Source: TC-15 sp034437275
GTDB taxonomy: Bacteria; Chloroflexota; Anaerolineae; Aggregatilineales; Aggregatilineaceae
Direction of reading: 5' to 3'
Assembly (NCBI GenBank): GCA_034437275.1
Contig: DAOTUD010000141.1
Location: 1-64,000 of the forward strand
Length of the DNA: 64,000 nucleotides
The notes beneath the pieces are model-generated. The model ran no database searches. It saw only the letters and a list, made by a program, of their open reading frames with translations, and was not told the origin of the DNA. Shown one piece after another: positions 20,634 through 28,612 of the stretch (its first letter is position 1; each line of letters starts with the position of its first letter). Position numbers and translations under genes: made by a program.

Positions 20634-21329
20634 TCAGCTTGCGTCCTCCACGAGCTTATACCCCACCCCGCGCACGGTCTGAATCGGGGCCATTTCGGGT
20701 GCCGCCTCGCGCAGCTTAGCGCGCACACGCTTGATCACCGCATCGACCGCGCGCAGATCACCATGATAATCGTAGCCCCACACGTCTTCCAGAAGCTGCT
20801 CGCGGCTGATCACCAGCCCATGATGGCGCACCAGGTAATGCAGCACGTCGAATTCCAGCGACGTCAGCTCCACCGCCACCTCGTCGATATGCACCTCACG
20901 CCGTGCCGGCGCGACAACCAGTTGCCCCGTCCGCAGCACGCCCTCCGCCCCCGCCTGTGAGGAGTCCGCGGCCCGGCGCAGCACATTTCGCACCCGCGCC
21001 ATCAGTTCGCGCACGCTGAACGGCTTCACCACGTAGTCATCCGCGCCCATCTCCAACCCGACCACACGGTCGATCTCGGCGTCGCGCGCGGTGAGCATGA
21101 TCACCGGCGTACTGCACTCGCGGCGCAGCACGCGGAACACCTCCAGCCCATCGATAACGGGCAGCAGCAGGTCGAGAATGATCAGGTCCGGGGATTCGCG
21201 GCGGGCCAACGCCAGCGCCTGCTCGCCGTCCCGCGCAATGAGCACCTCATAATGCGCCTGCCGCAGGTTGTAGGCCAACACATCGATGATCGGCGGCTCG
21301 TCATCCACGATCAAAATCCTGGTCACCAC
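20634..21329 (-). CDS. OmpR/PhoB-family response regulator
   Basis: 231 residues. The receiver domain has the acidic pair in LIVDDEPP, the phospho-acceptor Asp in LIILDLLLPVIDG, conserved Thr (MLTARD) and Lys (DYVVKPF). The winged-helix DNA-binding domain (about 130-228) ends IQTVRGVGYKLVED, typical of the OmpR/PhoB family. GTG start at 21329, 5 bp after the phosphatase stop, with GGGGAG upstream. The gene order yjbQ, phosphatase, regulator, kinase on one strand suggests one operon. Confidence 0.95.
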   Translation of the reverse strand: MVTRILIVDDEPPIIDVLAYNLRQAHYEVLIARDGEQALALARRESPDLIILDLLLPVIDGLEVFRVLRRECSTPVIMLTARDAEIDRVVGLEMGADDYVVKPFSVRELMARVRNVLRRAADSSQAGAEGVLRTGQLVVAPARREVHIDEVAVELTSLEFDVLHYLVRHHGLVISREQLLEDVWGYDYHGDLRAVDAVIKRVRAKLREAAPEMAPIQTVRGVGYKLVEDAS

Positions 21330-21334
21330 GCCAA

Positions 21335-22054
21335 CTACTCCCCGGCAGATTTGCCATCACCCGGCACAGCTTTTCGGCTGGCGTCGCGCAGTACCGGCGA
21401 AGATCCCAGCCATTCGCCGTCACACGTCGTCAGGTGATGGGCCAGGCCGTGGGCATGCAACCGCCAGGGCTCCCGGTTCGAATCCGGACGATATTCCCAG
21501 TGGACAATCCCGGTGTTGTGTGTCCAGATTTCCGTCTGGCGGTGCGGCCCCACGTTGAACACATAATCGAAGGTCGCATCGATCACCCCGCCATGACACA
21601 CCACCACCACGACCGCCTCTTCAGCGTTATCACCGTGTCGCACCAGCACATCATCCAGAAAGCCGCTGACCCGCACCCGGAACAACATCCAGCTCTCGCC
21701 CGTCGCGCTGATCTGGGAAAAGGGGCGCTCCGTGCCCCAGAATTCGGCGTATTCGATCGGCATCGCGTCGGACGGCACAGGCTGCCCGTCCGCATAGCAG
21801 TTGCCGAACTCGCGCAACCGGTCATCCGTCTGCGCCTCAAGCCCGGTCGCCTCAGTGATGAAAGCCGCCGTCTCCAGCGTGCGGGCCATTGTACTGGTGT
21901 ACAAAACGTCGATCTGGAGATTGTCTGCCATCCAGGCCGCGAGGCTTTCCGCCTGGCGCACCCCTAACGACGTCAGCCCGGTATCGATAAACCCTTCGGT
22001 CCAATCGTCCAGATTGACATAACTCTGCCCATGACGAACCAATAGCAAATGCAA
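21335..22054 (-). CDS. Histidine phosphatase family protein
   Basis: About 239 residues. The phosphoglycerate-mutase superfamily signature LLLVRHGQSYVN carries the catalytic His. The second His is in VVVCHGGVID and a conserved Arg in TSTMARTLETA. A TTG at 22054 is chosen because GAGGAGG ends five bases before it; a GTG at 22057 or one at 22093 (overlapping yjbQ) are alternatives. Probably a phosphatase rather than a mutase. The substrate is not evident. Same strand as yjbQ (14 bp gap) and the response regulator. Confidence 0.85.
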   Translation of the reverse strand: MHLLLVRHGQSYVNLDDWTEGFIDTGLTSLGVRQAESLAAWMADNLQIDVLYTSTMARTLETAAFITEATGLEAQTDDRLREFGNCYADGQPVPSDAMPIEYAEFWGTERPFSQISATGESWMLFRVRVSGFLDDVLVRHGDNAEEAVVVVVCHGGVIDATFDYVFNVGPHRQTEIWTHNTGIVHWEYRPDSNREPWRLHAHGLAHHLTTCDGEWLGSSPVLRDASRKAVPGDGKSAGE

Positions 22055-22068
22055 CACACCCTCCTCGC

Positions 22069-22464
22069 TCAACTGTGCAGCACCTTCAGCCACACTTGCC
22101 GCCGCCGGGGACCGTCGAACTCAGCGAAGTACACGCCCTGCCAGCGTCCCAACTGCAAGCGCCCGCCTTCGACAAATACGGTCGCGCTCGACCCAAACAA
22201 TGATGTCTTGACGTGTGCCGGGGAATTACCCTCGCCGTGCTTGTGGCGCGAATCCGGGGGCGCGACATCTTCCATAGTCAACAGCACATCCTGTTTGACG
22301 TCCGGGTCCCAGTTCTCGTTCAGCGTCAGCCCGGCGGTCGTATGCGGGCAAAACACATACACCACCCCGTCGTCCAGTTCCATCTTGCTCACTGCCGACT
22401 GAACCTCGGACGTGATATCGACCAGTTCTGCTTTTCGATTGGTTGATACGGTGAGTTTTTGCAT
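22069..22464 (-). CDS. YjbQ/UPF0047 family protein
   Basis: 131 residues, usual family length. Motifs: VYVFCPHTTAGLTLNENWDP, RHKHGEGNSPAHVKTSLFGS and GRWQGVYFAEFDGPRRRQV, which hold the conserved His/Cys/Glu set of the trimeric YjbQ fold. Members have been linked to thiamine-phosphate synthase activity as a secondary function; the physiological role is uncertain. ATG 22464 has a strong AAGGAGG. First gene of the minus-strand unit running to the two-component system. Confidence 0.92.
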   Translation of the reverse strand: MQKLTVSTNRKAELVDITSEVQSAVSKMELDDGVVYVFCPHTTAGLTLNENWDPDVKQDVLLTMEDVAPPDSRHKHGEGNSPAHVKTSLFGSSATVFVEGGRLQLGRWQGVYFAEFDGPRRRQVWLKVLHS

Positions 22465-22881
22465 AGTACCTCCTTCTATACCTGAGACTACACATTATAC
22501 ATCAGCTATGCCGCATAATTTCGATTTATAGAATAATTATCACTATTTTAGTTTATAGAATTCCTATTAATGTTCCCTGGACCTTGACTGAAGACCATTT
22601 TAGGATTATTGACAGGCAAACAAAAATCGTCAATAATGAAGGTGCAGTATTTAAAGACGGTTAGATTTTGGGCATCTAATCGTTTATGCACAGTAGTGCA
22701 TCAAGCGGGAATTGCTTTACGGGGCGGAAAACGTATCATTTTCCAGGCCAAACACGCACACATGAGTGCCCGTATATACCCAAGACCTGTTATTCGTGCC
22801 GTTGAATAGCTATGCTCTTATTATTTACATTTAATATAATATGTAATAAACTCTAAACTAATTGAGAAATGAGGGGGCATC
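22465..22881. other. AT-rich intergenic island with two palindromes
   Basis: 417 bp, much more AT-rich than its surroundings, between divergent yjbQ and the small membrane-protein/TIR genes. It holds a repeated TTTATAGAAT (22525-22534 and 22552-22561), a perfect 9-bp inverted repeat ATTATTGAC/GTCAATAAT (22605-22613 and 22629-22637), a 6-bp one ATGCAC/GTGCAT (22686-22691 and 22696-22701) and a TATAAT at 22835-22840. A short open frame from 22636 (57 residues) shows no recognisable family and I do not call it. Likely regulatory DNA for the rightward operon. Confidence 0.55.
22605..22637. repeat. Perfect inverted repeat, candidate operator
   Basis: ATTATTGAC (22605-22613) and its exact complement GTCAATAAT (22629-22637), separated by 15 bp. 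Its position about 245 bp upstream of the first small membrane-protein gene suggests a regulatory site. No T-run follows, so it is not a terminator. Confidence 0.5.
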
Positions 22882-23319
22882 ATGTTCAGCACACACTCCG
22901 TCGCCGCAACTCAGCAAACTGCAGCACAGACGGCACGCGAGCGTCTGCTTAATGATACCACCATGCGCCGCCATTGCACCACTGCACCGCAGCCCCCTGC
23001 CCCATCCCACACCGCGACGGTTCCTTCTGCGAGCCGTGCGCTGACCCCCACCGAGCAGGAACAACAGGCCATTACTATCGCCAAGAGCTTCAAACAACAT
23101 TATCTTGCGAGCATTACCTACTGCAACGACCAGCAGCTTGCCACCGCGCTGATCAAACCCATCAACGCCCACGAGCTGCCCCACGAAATCCAGGTCGACG
23201 CCGACGGCAATGCCGATATCGTCCCCCACGGCGCGCTGCCAGTCCAGCGTAAGTTCATCGGGCGCACGCTGCTGGTCTTGAGCATCCTGGCACTTTTTGC
23301 GTTTCTTATCCTGGTCTGA
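22882..23319 (+). CDS. Small membrane protein with C-terminal anchor, function unknown
   Basis: 145 residues from ATG 22882 with GAGGGGG upstream. No family recognised. Residues 1-60 are Ala/Thr/Pro-rich and probably disordered. Residues 60-120 include AITIAKSFKQHYLASITYCN. The last 23 residues (GRTLLVLSILALFAFLILV) form a single membrane helix ending at the C-terminus, so the protein is tail-anchored with its body probably in the cytoplasm. It is 21 bp upstream of another small C-anchored protein and belongs to the same unit as the TIR-TPR gene. Confidence 0.7.
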   Translation: MFSTHSVAATQQTAAQTARERLLNDTTMRRHCTTAPQPPAPSHTATVPSASRALTPTEQEQQAITIAKSFKQHYLASITYCNDQQLATALIKPINAHELPHEIQVDADGNADIVPHGALPVQRKFIGRTLLVLSILALFAFLILV

Positions 23320-23340
23320 CGCCCCCCAAAGGAGCACGCC

Positions 23341-23892
23341 ATGCCACACAACAATCCCGACCCCTTCAGCCATAAACCACACAACCGGTTGGTTTACGAG
23401 GCCGATCCGATCCCGGATGATGACAATGTGCACAACGCGGTAGCTGTGCATCACGACCAACCGCGCGACCGTCGCCAGCAGACTTTCGAGTACCTCGGGA
23501 GCATCTTTGAGTACCTGGAACAATCCCCCCCCCAGGGCGGCCAAAACAGCACGGCATCGTCCACCACCGTCACCCCGGGTGGACGCAGCACAACCGGCGG
23601 CATGGGTAGTTCATCGGGGAGCGACCCTTACTACTCCGGGCATGGCCCCTCCTACTATGGAGACTATAATGATCCGGTCGAAAGAATCCGCCAGATGCTG
23701 TGGAAGCTGTTAAGAGACCTGGACCACTTCATCTTCATCGCGAAAGCGCCATCTGGGGGGTTGATCGGGGCCTTCCACCTGCCCAAAAGAATGATCGCGA
23801 TGATCGTGCTGGCCATGTTCATGATCTTCGCGACACTATACAACTTCCCGGGAATCTGGGAGATAATCTTTGGTATCTTCGGATTGGCCTGA
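23341..23892 (+). CDS. Small membrane protein with C-terminal anchor, function unknown
   Basis: 183 residues, ATG 23341 with AAAGGAG. No family recognised. Acidic/polar N-terminus, a Gly/Ser/Tyr-rich low-complexity stretch (about 70-110), an amphipathic helix (DPVERIRQMLWKLLRDLDHF), then a C-terminal membrane helix (MIAMIVLAMFMIFATLYNF) and a second short hydrophobic end. Same unit as the upstream small membrane protein and the TIR-TPR gene, and the same SD sequence recurs before each. It could anchor or regulate the TIR protein; this is inference from position only. Confidence 0.7.
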   Translation: MPHNNPDPFSHKPHNRLVYEADPIPDDDNVHNAVAVHHDQPRDRRQQTFEYLGSIFEYLEQSPPQGGQNSTASSTTVTPGGRSTTGGMGSSSGSDPYYSGHGPSYYGDYNDPVERIRQMLWKLLRDLDHFIFIAKAPSGGLIGAFHLPKRMIAMIVLAMFMIFATLYNFPGIWEIIFGIFGLA

Positions 23893-23911
23893 TTTTTGCC
23901 AAAGGAGTACA

Positions 23912-24007
23912 ATGGCTTTAACAGTACTTAATCAACACAATTCATTAAGCGGGAACAGTAAGCATGGGGACAAGATCGGTCTATCCGTTTATCAATTACG
24001 CAAATGA
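23912..24007 (+). CDS. Possible leader ORF overlapping the TIR-TPR start
   Basis: 31 codons from ATG 23912 to TGA 24005-24007, preceded at ideal distance by AAAGGAG, the same SD used by the two upstream genes. It reads MALTVLNQHNSLSGNSKHGD and then runs on in a frame different from the TIR gene, which starts at 23964 with a weak SD. Either it is a leader that couples translation, or the TIR gene really starts here and a 1-2 base indel separates the frames. No homology is recognised. Confidence 0.4.
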   Translation: MALTVLNQHNSLSGNSKHGDKIGLSVYQLRK

Positions 24008-25622
24008 CCAAGAACCATTTGCCCAACGGCTGTACGATGACCTCAACAGTCACGGGTATCAAGCCTGGATTGATCGACGGGACATTAAGCGCAGTGAGAA
24101 TTGGGGACAGGCGATCAGTCGTGCCTTGAGCACCTGCACGCACATGCTGCTGGTCTGGTCCCAAGCCGCCGAAGCATCGCACGAAGTCGAAAGCGAGTGG
24201 GTCCACTTCATCACCCACGAAAAGCCAGTCCTCATCTTGCTGCGCGATCACACCCCGATTCACTACACGCTGCAACAGCACAAAGACATCACCACCATCG
24301 ACTTCAGCAGCGACTACGATGGCGCGCTGCAGCGCCTGCTCTCCCATCTGAGCAACAACCGCAGCGATCCCGACGCCGCAAAGATCGCGCTAGAACAAGG
24401 TAACGCCGCCTTCCACAACAAAGACTTCACCAACGCCATCAAAGCCTACAGCCGGGCGATCAGCCTCGACCGTTCGCTGGCGATTGCCTACCACAGCCGG
24501 GGAAAGGCTTACTTCAACCTGGGGCACTTCGACCGCGCGCTGGAAGATCACACGCAAGCCATCCGCTTTAACCCACGCCTGGCCGATGCACACTACTATC
24601 AAGGCCGCATCCTGCGCAACCAGGGCGAACATGCCCGCGCACTGCAATGCCTCAGCGAAGCAGTTGAGCTAGATAATCACCACGACGAAGCCTACTATTA
24701 TCGCGGCCTGACCTTCGATCTGCTGGGCTACACCGACCAGGCGCTGGAAGACTACAGCCGCGCGATTGAAATTGCCCCGGATACCTCCGCCGCCTACGGT
24801 ATGCGCGGCGCGATCTGCTATACCCAGGGCCACTACGAAGACGCGCTGCACGATCTGAACCAGGCCTGCCTGCTCAACGCCGCCGACCCGACGCTCCATC
24901 TCCAGCGCGGGAAGACCTACGAAGCGCTTGGCAACGAACAAAACGCCCTGAAGGAGTACAACCGCGCGCTCAAAATCGACGATGGACTGGCTGAAGCCTA
25001 CCGGGGACGCGGGATCATTTACGGCCTGCTGGGCAATTATGACGATGCGCTCAAAGACCTGCGGCAAGCGATCCGGCTCAACGCCTCCGATGGGCTGGCC
25101 TATCTGGCATGTGGCGATGCCAACTACTCGCTTGGCGATTACGAAAAGGCGCTCAACGACTACAACGAAGCCATCCGGCTCATGCCCGACAACGCCAGCG
25201 TGTACCACAATCGCGGGGTGGCGCTCTATGCCCTGAATCGCCTGCCCGAAGCGGTCGAAGACTATAATAAAGCCCTCCAGATCGATCCGCACTTCAGTTC
25301 CGCGTACTACAACCGCGCTAACGCCTATTACGAAATGGGTAAGCTGCACACTGCCCTGGCCGACTACGAACAAGCCATCGAATTCGACCAGGAAGACACA
25401 GGCGCGTACCACAACCGGGGCGTCACCTACAACAAGCTTGGCATGTACGACGAAGCGTTAGACGATTTCTCCTATGTGCTGCACCTGGACCCACACTACG
25501 CCGAAGCCTACTACAACCGGCACCTGACGTATATCCAGCGCAACGCCCCGGGGGACGAGCGGTTGGCCAAGCGTGATATGGAGCAGTATCGCCGCCTCAC
25601 CCAGTCTACTACCCTCCACTAG
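23964..25622 (+). CDS. TIR domain protein with TPR array
   Basis: 552 residues. The N-terminal TIR domain (about 5-130) shows YPFINYANDQEPFAQRLYDD (box 1 region), AWIDRRDIKRSENWGQAI, LLVWSQAA and the helix SHEVESEWVHFITHEKPVL, whose Glu fits the position of the NADase catalytic Glu. From about residue 138 to the end runs a regular array of about 12 TPRs with the W/Y-G-Y-A-type pattern (AIKAYSRAISLDRSLAIAYH and so on). No membrane segment. TIR enzymes cleave NAD or make signalling molecules; TPR arrays sense partners. Its company of two small membrane proteins points to stress or phage-defence signalling, unproven. Confidence 0.88.
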   Translation: MGTRSVYPFINYANDQEPFAQRLYDDLNSHGYQAWIDRRDIKRSENWGQAISRALSTCTHMLLVWSQAAEASHEVESEWVHFITHEKPVLILLRDHTPIHYTLQQHKDITTIDFSSDYDGALQRLLSHLSNNRSDPDAAKIALEQGNAAFHNKDFTNAIKAYSRAISLDRSLAIAYHSRGKAYFNLGHFDRALEDHTQAIRFNPRLADAHYYQGRILRNQGEHARALQCLSEAVELDNHHDEAYYYRGLTFDLLGYTDQALEDYSRAIEIAPDTSAAYGMRGAICYTQGHYEDALHDLNQACLLNAADPTLHLQRGKTYEALGNEQNALKEYNRALKIDDGLAEAYRGRGIIYGLLGNYDDALKDLRQAIRLNASDGLAYLACGDANYSLGDYEKALNDYNEAIRLMPDNASVYHNRGVALYALNRLPEAVEDYNKALQIDPHFSSAYYNRANAYYEMGKLHTALADYEQAIEFDQEDTGAYHNRGVTYNKLGMYDEALDDFSYVLHLDPHYAEAYYNRHLTYIQRNAPGDERLAKRDMEQYRRLTQSTTLH

Positions 25623-25628
25623 CTGCAC

Positions 25629-25656
25629 TTGGCATTTCGCCGGCACGCTGTACAAT
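25629..25656 (+). promoter_or_regulatory. Candidate promoter of the GH3-family gene
   Basis: TTGGCA (25629-25634), 16-bp spacer, TACAAT (25651-25656), 36 bp before the ATG. Five of six matches in each hexamer; suggests the gene is transcribed independently of the TIR operon. Confidence 0.5.
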
Positions 25657-25691
25657 TGACGCTGTGACGCCTGCAAAGGAGATATGCGCGC

Positions 25692-26834
25692 ATGAGCCAA
25701 GAAAACCCGGTGGCCCCCATGCTGCAAGCTTTCGTACAGCCCTGGCACGATGCAGTCGCGGCCCCTGGCCCCGCCCAGGAAGCCCTGCTGCCTAAGCTGC
25801 TCGCCATCTATGCCCAGACCGACTATGGCCGCCAGCACCACGCCGAGAATGTCGGCTCCATTGCGGACTACCGCCGGGCGTTCCCCATCCAAACCTACGA
25901 AGACTACAAGCCGATCCTGCGCCGCGTGATGGGCGGAGACACACATGCCCTGCTGGAAACCGAGCCGCTCGGCTGGGCGATGACGCGCGGTACCACCGGC
26001 GACAGCAAATACATCCCGATGACCCCGCGCGACGTGGAACAGCGCCACAACGCCGCCCGCGCCCCGATTCAGTATGTGCTGCACAGCCAGCGCTTCGAGA
26101 TTTTGCTCGGCGCAAACCTGAACCTGAGCTTCCCCAGCGTGGTTGGCAACATGCAGGTCAACGGGCGGACAATCGAGTATGGCTACGCCACCGGCATCTA
26201 TGTGAAACACGTCGCCGCACGGACACCGATCCCCTCGCTCCCTTCGCAGGAAGCCATTGACGCACTCGGTGGCGATACCGAACGCCAGGCCTGGGAAGCC
26301 CGCTTCCAACTGGCCTACGACCAGGCCAAAGACGAAAACATCACGATCCTCGGCGGGGCGGTGCAGGTCATGCTGAAGTTCGCCCGCTGGCTGCACCGCA
26401 CACACGGGATGTATCCTAAAGACCTGTGGAATTTCGGGGTGCTCTCATTAGGCAGCGCCGCCGGAATCAACAGCACCTATCGCCCGCGTTTGCAGGCCTA
26501 CTACGGTAAACAGGCTGGGCTAGTCGAAATCTATGGCGCGACCGAAGGCATGATCGGCCAGCAGCGCGATGATCGCCGCTACTGGGTGCCCAACTATGAT
26601 CTCTACTTGCTGGAGGTTGAAACCCGACGCGGGATCAAAATGCTGCACGAGATGACACCCGGCGAATCCGGCAGCCTGATCATCAGCACGCCGGTGCTGC
26701 CGCGCTACAAGATTCAGGACATTGTGCGCGCCTTTGAACCGCCTTATTTCCTGTGTATCGGGCGCGACCGTCCCTGGACGCAGCCCCTCTACTGGTTCCG
26801 GCGCTTCGTCGAGCTAGACTTCGGTCGGCGCTAG
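25692..26834 (+). CDS. GH3-family acyl-adenylate/amidosynthetase-like protein, short
   Basis: 380 residues, ATG 25692 with AAAGGAG. The ATP-binding motif TRGTTGDSKYIPMT aligns with the SSGTT-x-G-x-x-K motif of GH3 enzymes. VEIYGATEGMIGQQ matches motif 2 and LPRYKIQDIVRAF matches motif 3. GH3 proteins adenylate a carboxylic acid and often conjugate it to an amino acid. Typical members have 500-600 residues; here the C-terminal lobe of about 120-150 residues is missing, right after motif 3. So it may only adenylate, may need a partner, or may be non-functional. The start and N-terminal domain look complete. Confidence 0.8.
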   Translation: MSQENPVAPMLQAFVQPWHDAVAAPGPAQEALLPKLLAIYAQTDYGRQHHAENVGSIADYRRAFPIQTYEDYKPILRRVMGGDTHALLETEPLGWAMTRGTTGDSKYIPMTPRDVEQRHNAARAPIQYVLHSQRFEILLGANLNLSFPSVVGNMQVNGRTIEYGYATGIYVKHVAARTPIPSLPSQEAIDALGGDTERQAWEARFQLAYDQAKDENITILGGAVQVMLKFARWLHRTHGMYPKDLWNFGVLSLGSAAGINSTYRPRLQAYYGKQAGLVEIYGATEGMIGQQRDDRRYWVPNYDLYLLEVETRRGIKMLHEMTPGESGSLIISTPVLPRYKIQDIVRAFEPPYFLCIGRDRPWTQPLYWFRRFVELDFGRR

Positions 26835-26865
26835 ACTGTGCACCGTCAACACGCCGTCCTGCGGG

Positions 26866-28434
26866 CTATTCAACGAAACGATTCAACAACAGCCCAATGC
26901 CAATCGCGATCAGGATCAGCGGCCATAACGACCCAAAACCAACCCCAAGCCCCAGGCCCACCATCAAAAACACCAGCCCCATGATGAACCGCCCACCGGG
27001 CCGGGCACGGTAATCCGGCAGCGCCATGCGTGCACCCACTTCGGCCAGCATCAGCGCCCCGGCCCCAGCGAACACCCAGGCCCACACATTGCCGAAGGCC
27101 CCCGCCGATTCGAGCAAAAACGCGATGCCGGCCCACAAGATAACGCCGCCCCAGGTAAACTGGCTCAGCCGGTCCGACCCGGCGACATCCCCCCAGAATT
27201 CGCTCTTTTCGGCTTCTTTCTCGGCCCCTTTTTCGTCTTCTTTCTCGCGTGTTTTCTCGTCGTAATCGTGTTCCTTCTCGTCCTCTTTCTCGTGCTTTTC
27301 GGCTTCTTTCTCGCCGAAATCGCCGAATGAAGCCGGGGACGATTCCTCGCGCTTGGGCTTGTCGGGCTCGCCCTGCGGGACCGCCTGCGACAGCCCACCG
27401 ACGCCGGTCGGCACGCGCTCGGCTTCCGGCCCCTCGGCGGCGACCGCCTGGGCGACGCTCGCCGCATCCAGCGACATCGACGGCGTACCGATCGCGTCGT
27501 TCAGCGCGTCATACAGCGCACTGACGGAGCTGTAGCGCTGCGCCGGGTCTTTGGCCAGGCAACGTAGAATAACATCCTCGACCGCCTTACTGATGCGCGG
27601 GTTAAGCTGGCTGGGCGGGATGGGGTCGACATGCAAATGCTCGTAGACGATCCGCACCGCCGCCGTCGTGCCGGTTGTCCCCTGGCTGTCCCCCGTAAAC
27701 GGCAGTCGCCCGGTGTACATCTGGTACAGCATCACGCCCAGGGCATAGATGTCCGTTGCGGCGGTGATCTCCGCCGTCAGAATTTGCTCCGGGGACATAT
27801 AGTGGGGCGTGCCTACGGTGGTATCGACCGTCAGCGTGCTGGTGTCGGACAGAATGCGCGCGATGCCGAAATCCGTCACGTACAGGTTTTCGTTTTCGTC
27901 GAGCAGAATATTGGCCGGTTTCAGATCGCGGTGGACGATCCCTTCACGATGCGCAAAATGCAGCGCCGCCGCCAGCGGCGTCAGGTAATTCAGCGACTCC
28001 AACAGCGAGAGCGGCTGGCGACGCTGGCGCAGCACGCTTTGCAGCGTCTGCCCCGGGATGTAATCCGTCAGGATGAACACCTGGCTGTCCAACTCGACGA
28101 TGTCGTAATAGCGTACAATGTTAGGGTGCTGTAATGTCTCCAGGACCTTCGCCTCGCGCCGAAAACGCTCCAGGAACGCTGGCTCCTGGGCGACATCGCT
28201 GCGCAACACCTTTGCCGCCAGGTCCACCCGGCGGTGCAGATCGTGTACCCGGAAGACGCGCGCGAACGTCCCTTCGCCCAGCAACGCATCAAACCGGTAG
28301 CGCCCCCCCAACGTTTGCCCGATCAACATGCCGGGTGCAGCAGGCTGTGGGGAGGGAGAACTGGCGCTTTGATTGTCATCAAGTGCATCCGGATCGTATT
28401 CCGGCTCCATATCCGGCTGCGGTTTGTGGCCCAT
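26866..28434 (-). CDS. Ser/Thr protein kinase with C-terminal membrane segments
   Basis: 522 residues. The kinase domain (about 45-310) has LGEGTFARVFRVHD, AAKVL, catalytic loop HRDLKPANILL, DFG in VTDFGIARI and GTPHYMSPEQ. A very charged Lys/Glu linker (about 365-420) follows, then three or four hydrophobic helices (about 430-520). This order differs from PknB-type kinases, in which one TM leads to an outside sensor: here the chain ends in the membrane with no outer domain. ATG 28434 with GAGGGGG. It may sense membrane state. Substrate unknown. Confidence 0.92.
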   Translation of the reverse strand: MGHKPQPDMEPEYDPDALDDNQSASSPSPQPAAPGMLIGQTLGGRYRFDALLGEGTFARVFRVHDLHRRVDLAAKVLRSDVAQEPAFLERFRREAKVLETLQHPNIVRYYDIVELDSQVFILTDYIPGQTLQSVLRQRRQPLSLLESLNYLTPLAAALHFAHREGIVHRDLKPANILLDENENLYVTDFGIARILSDTSTLTVDTTVGTPHYMSPEQILTAEITAATDIYALGVMLYQMYTGRLPFTGDSQGTTGTTAAVRIVYEHLHVDPIPPSQLNPRISKAVEDVILRCLAKDPAQRYSSVSALYDALNDAIGTPSMSLDAASVAQAVAAEGPEAERVPTGVGGLSQAVPQGEPDKPKREESSPASFGDFGEKEAEKHEKEDEKEHDYDEKTREKEDEKGAEKEAEKSEFWGDVAGSDRLSQFTWGGVILWAGIAFLLESAGAFGNVWAWVFAGAGALMLAEVGARMALPDYRARPGGRFIMGLVFLMVGLGLGVGFGSLWPLILIAIGIGLLLNRFVE

Positions 28435-28545
28435 GCTTGGTTGCCCCCTCGCTCAAAAGTAAGCTGCTAGCCCATTCATTATGACTGGAAATCGACGCTG
28501 CGCCAAATGAGTTTTTCACGTTCGCACCTATCATCCACGCCACGC

Positions 28546-28578
28546 AAACAAACAGGACCGGGGCGGTCCCCGATCCTG
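28546..28578 (-). terminator. Intrinsic terminator of the PD40-SH3 gene
   Basis: Stem CAGGACCGGGG (28553-28563) with CCCCGATCCTG (28568-28578), one G-U pair, 4-base loop. On the minus strand it is followed by TTTGTTT. Confidence 0.75.
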
Positions 28579-28612
28579 CTGCTGCGTGCCTGCATCGACG
28601 GTGCGTTAAGTG

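Noticed and set aside
21469..21493. tRNA T-arm-like GGTTCGAATCCGG inside the histidine phosphatase gene
   Set aside because: No matching anticodon or acceptor stem could be folded around it. The translated stretch WRLHAHGLAHHLT fits the phosphatase C-terminus.
22636..22809. 57-codon ORF in the AT-rich island
   Set aside because: No family, and it overlaps the inverted repeat. The evidence does not separate it from chance.
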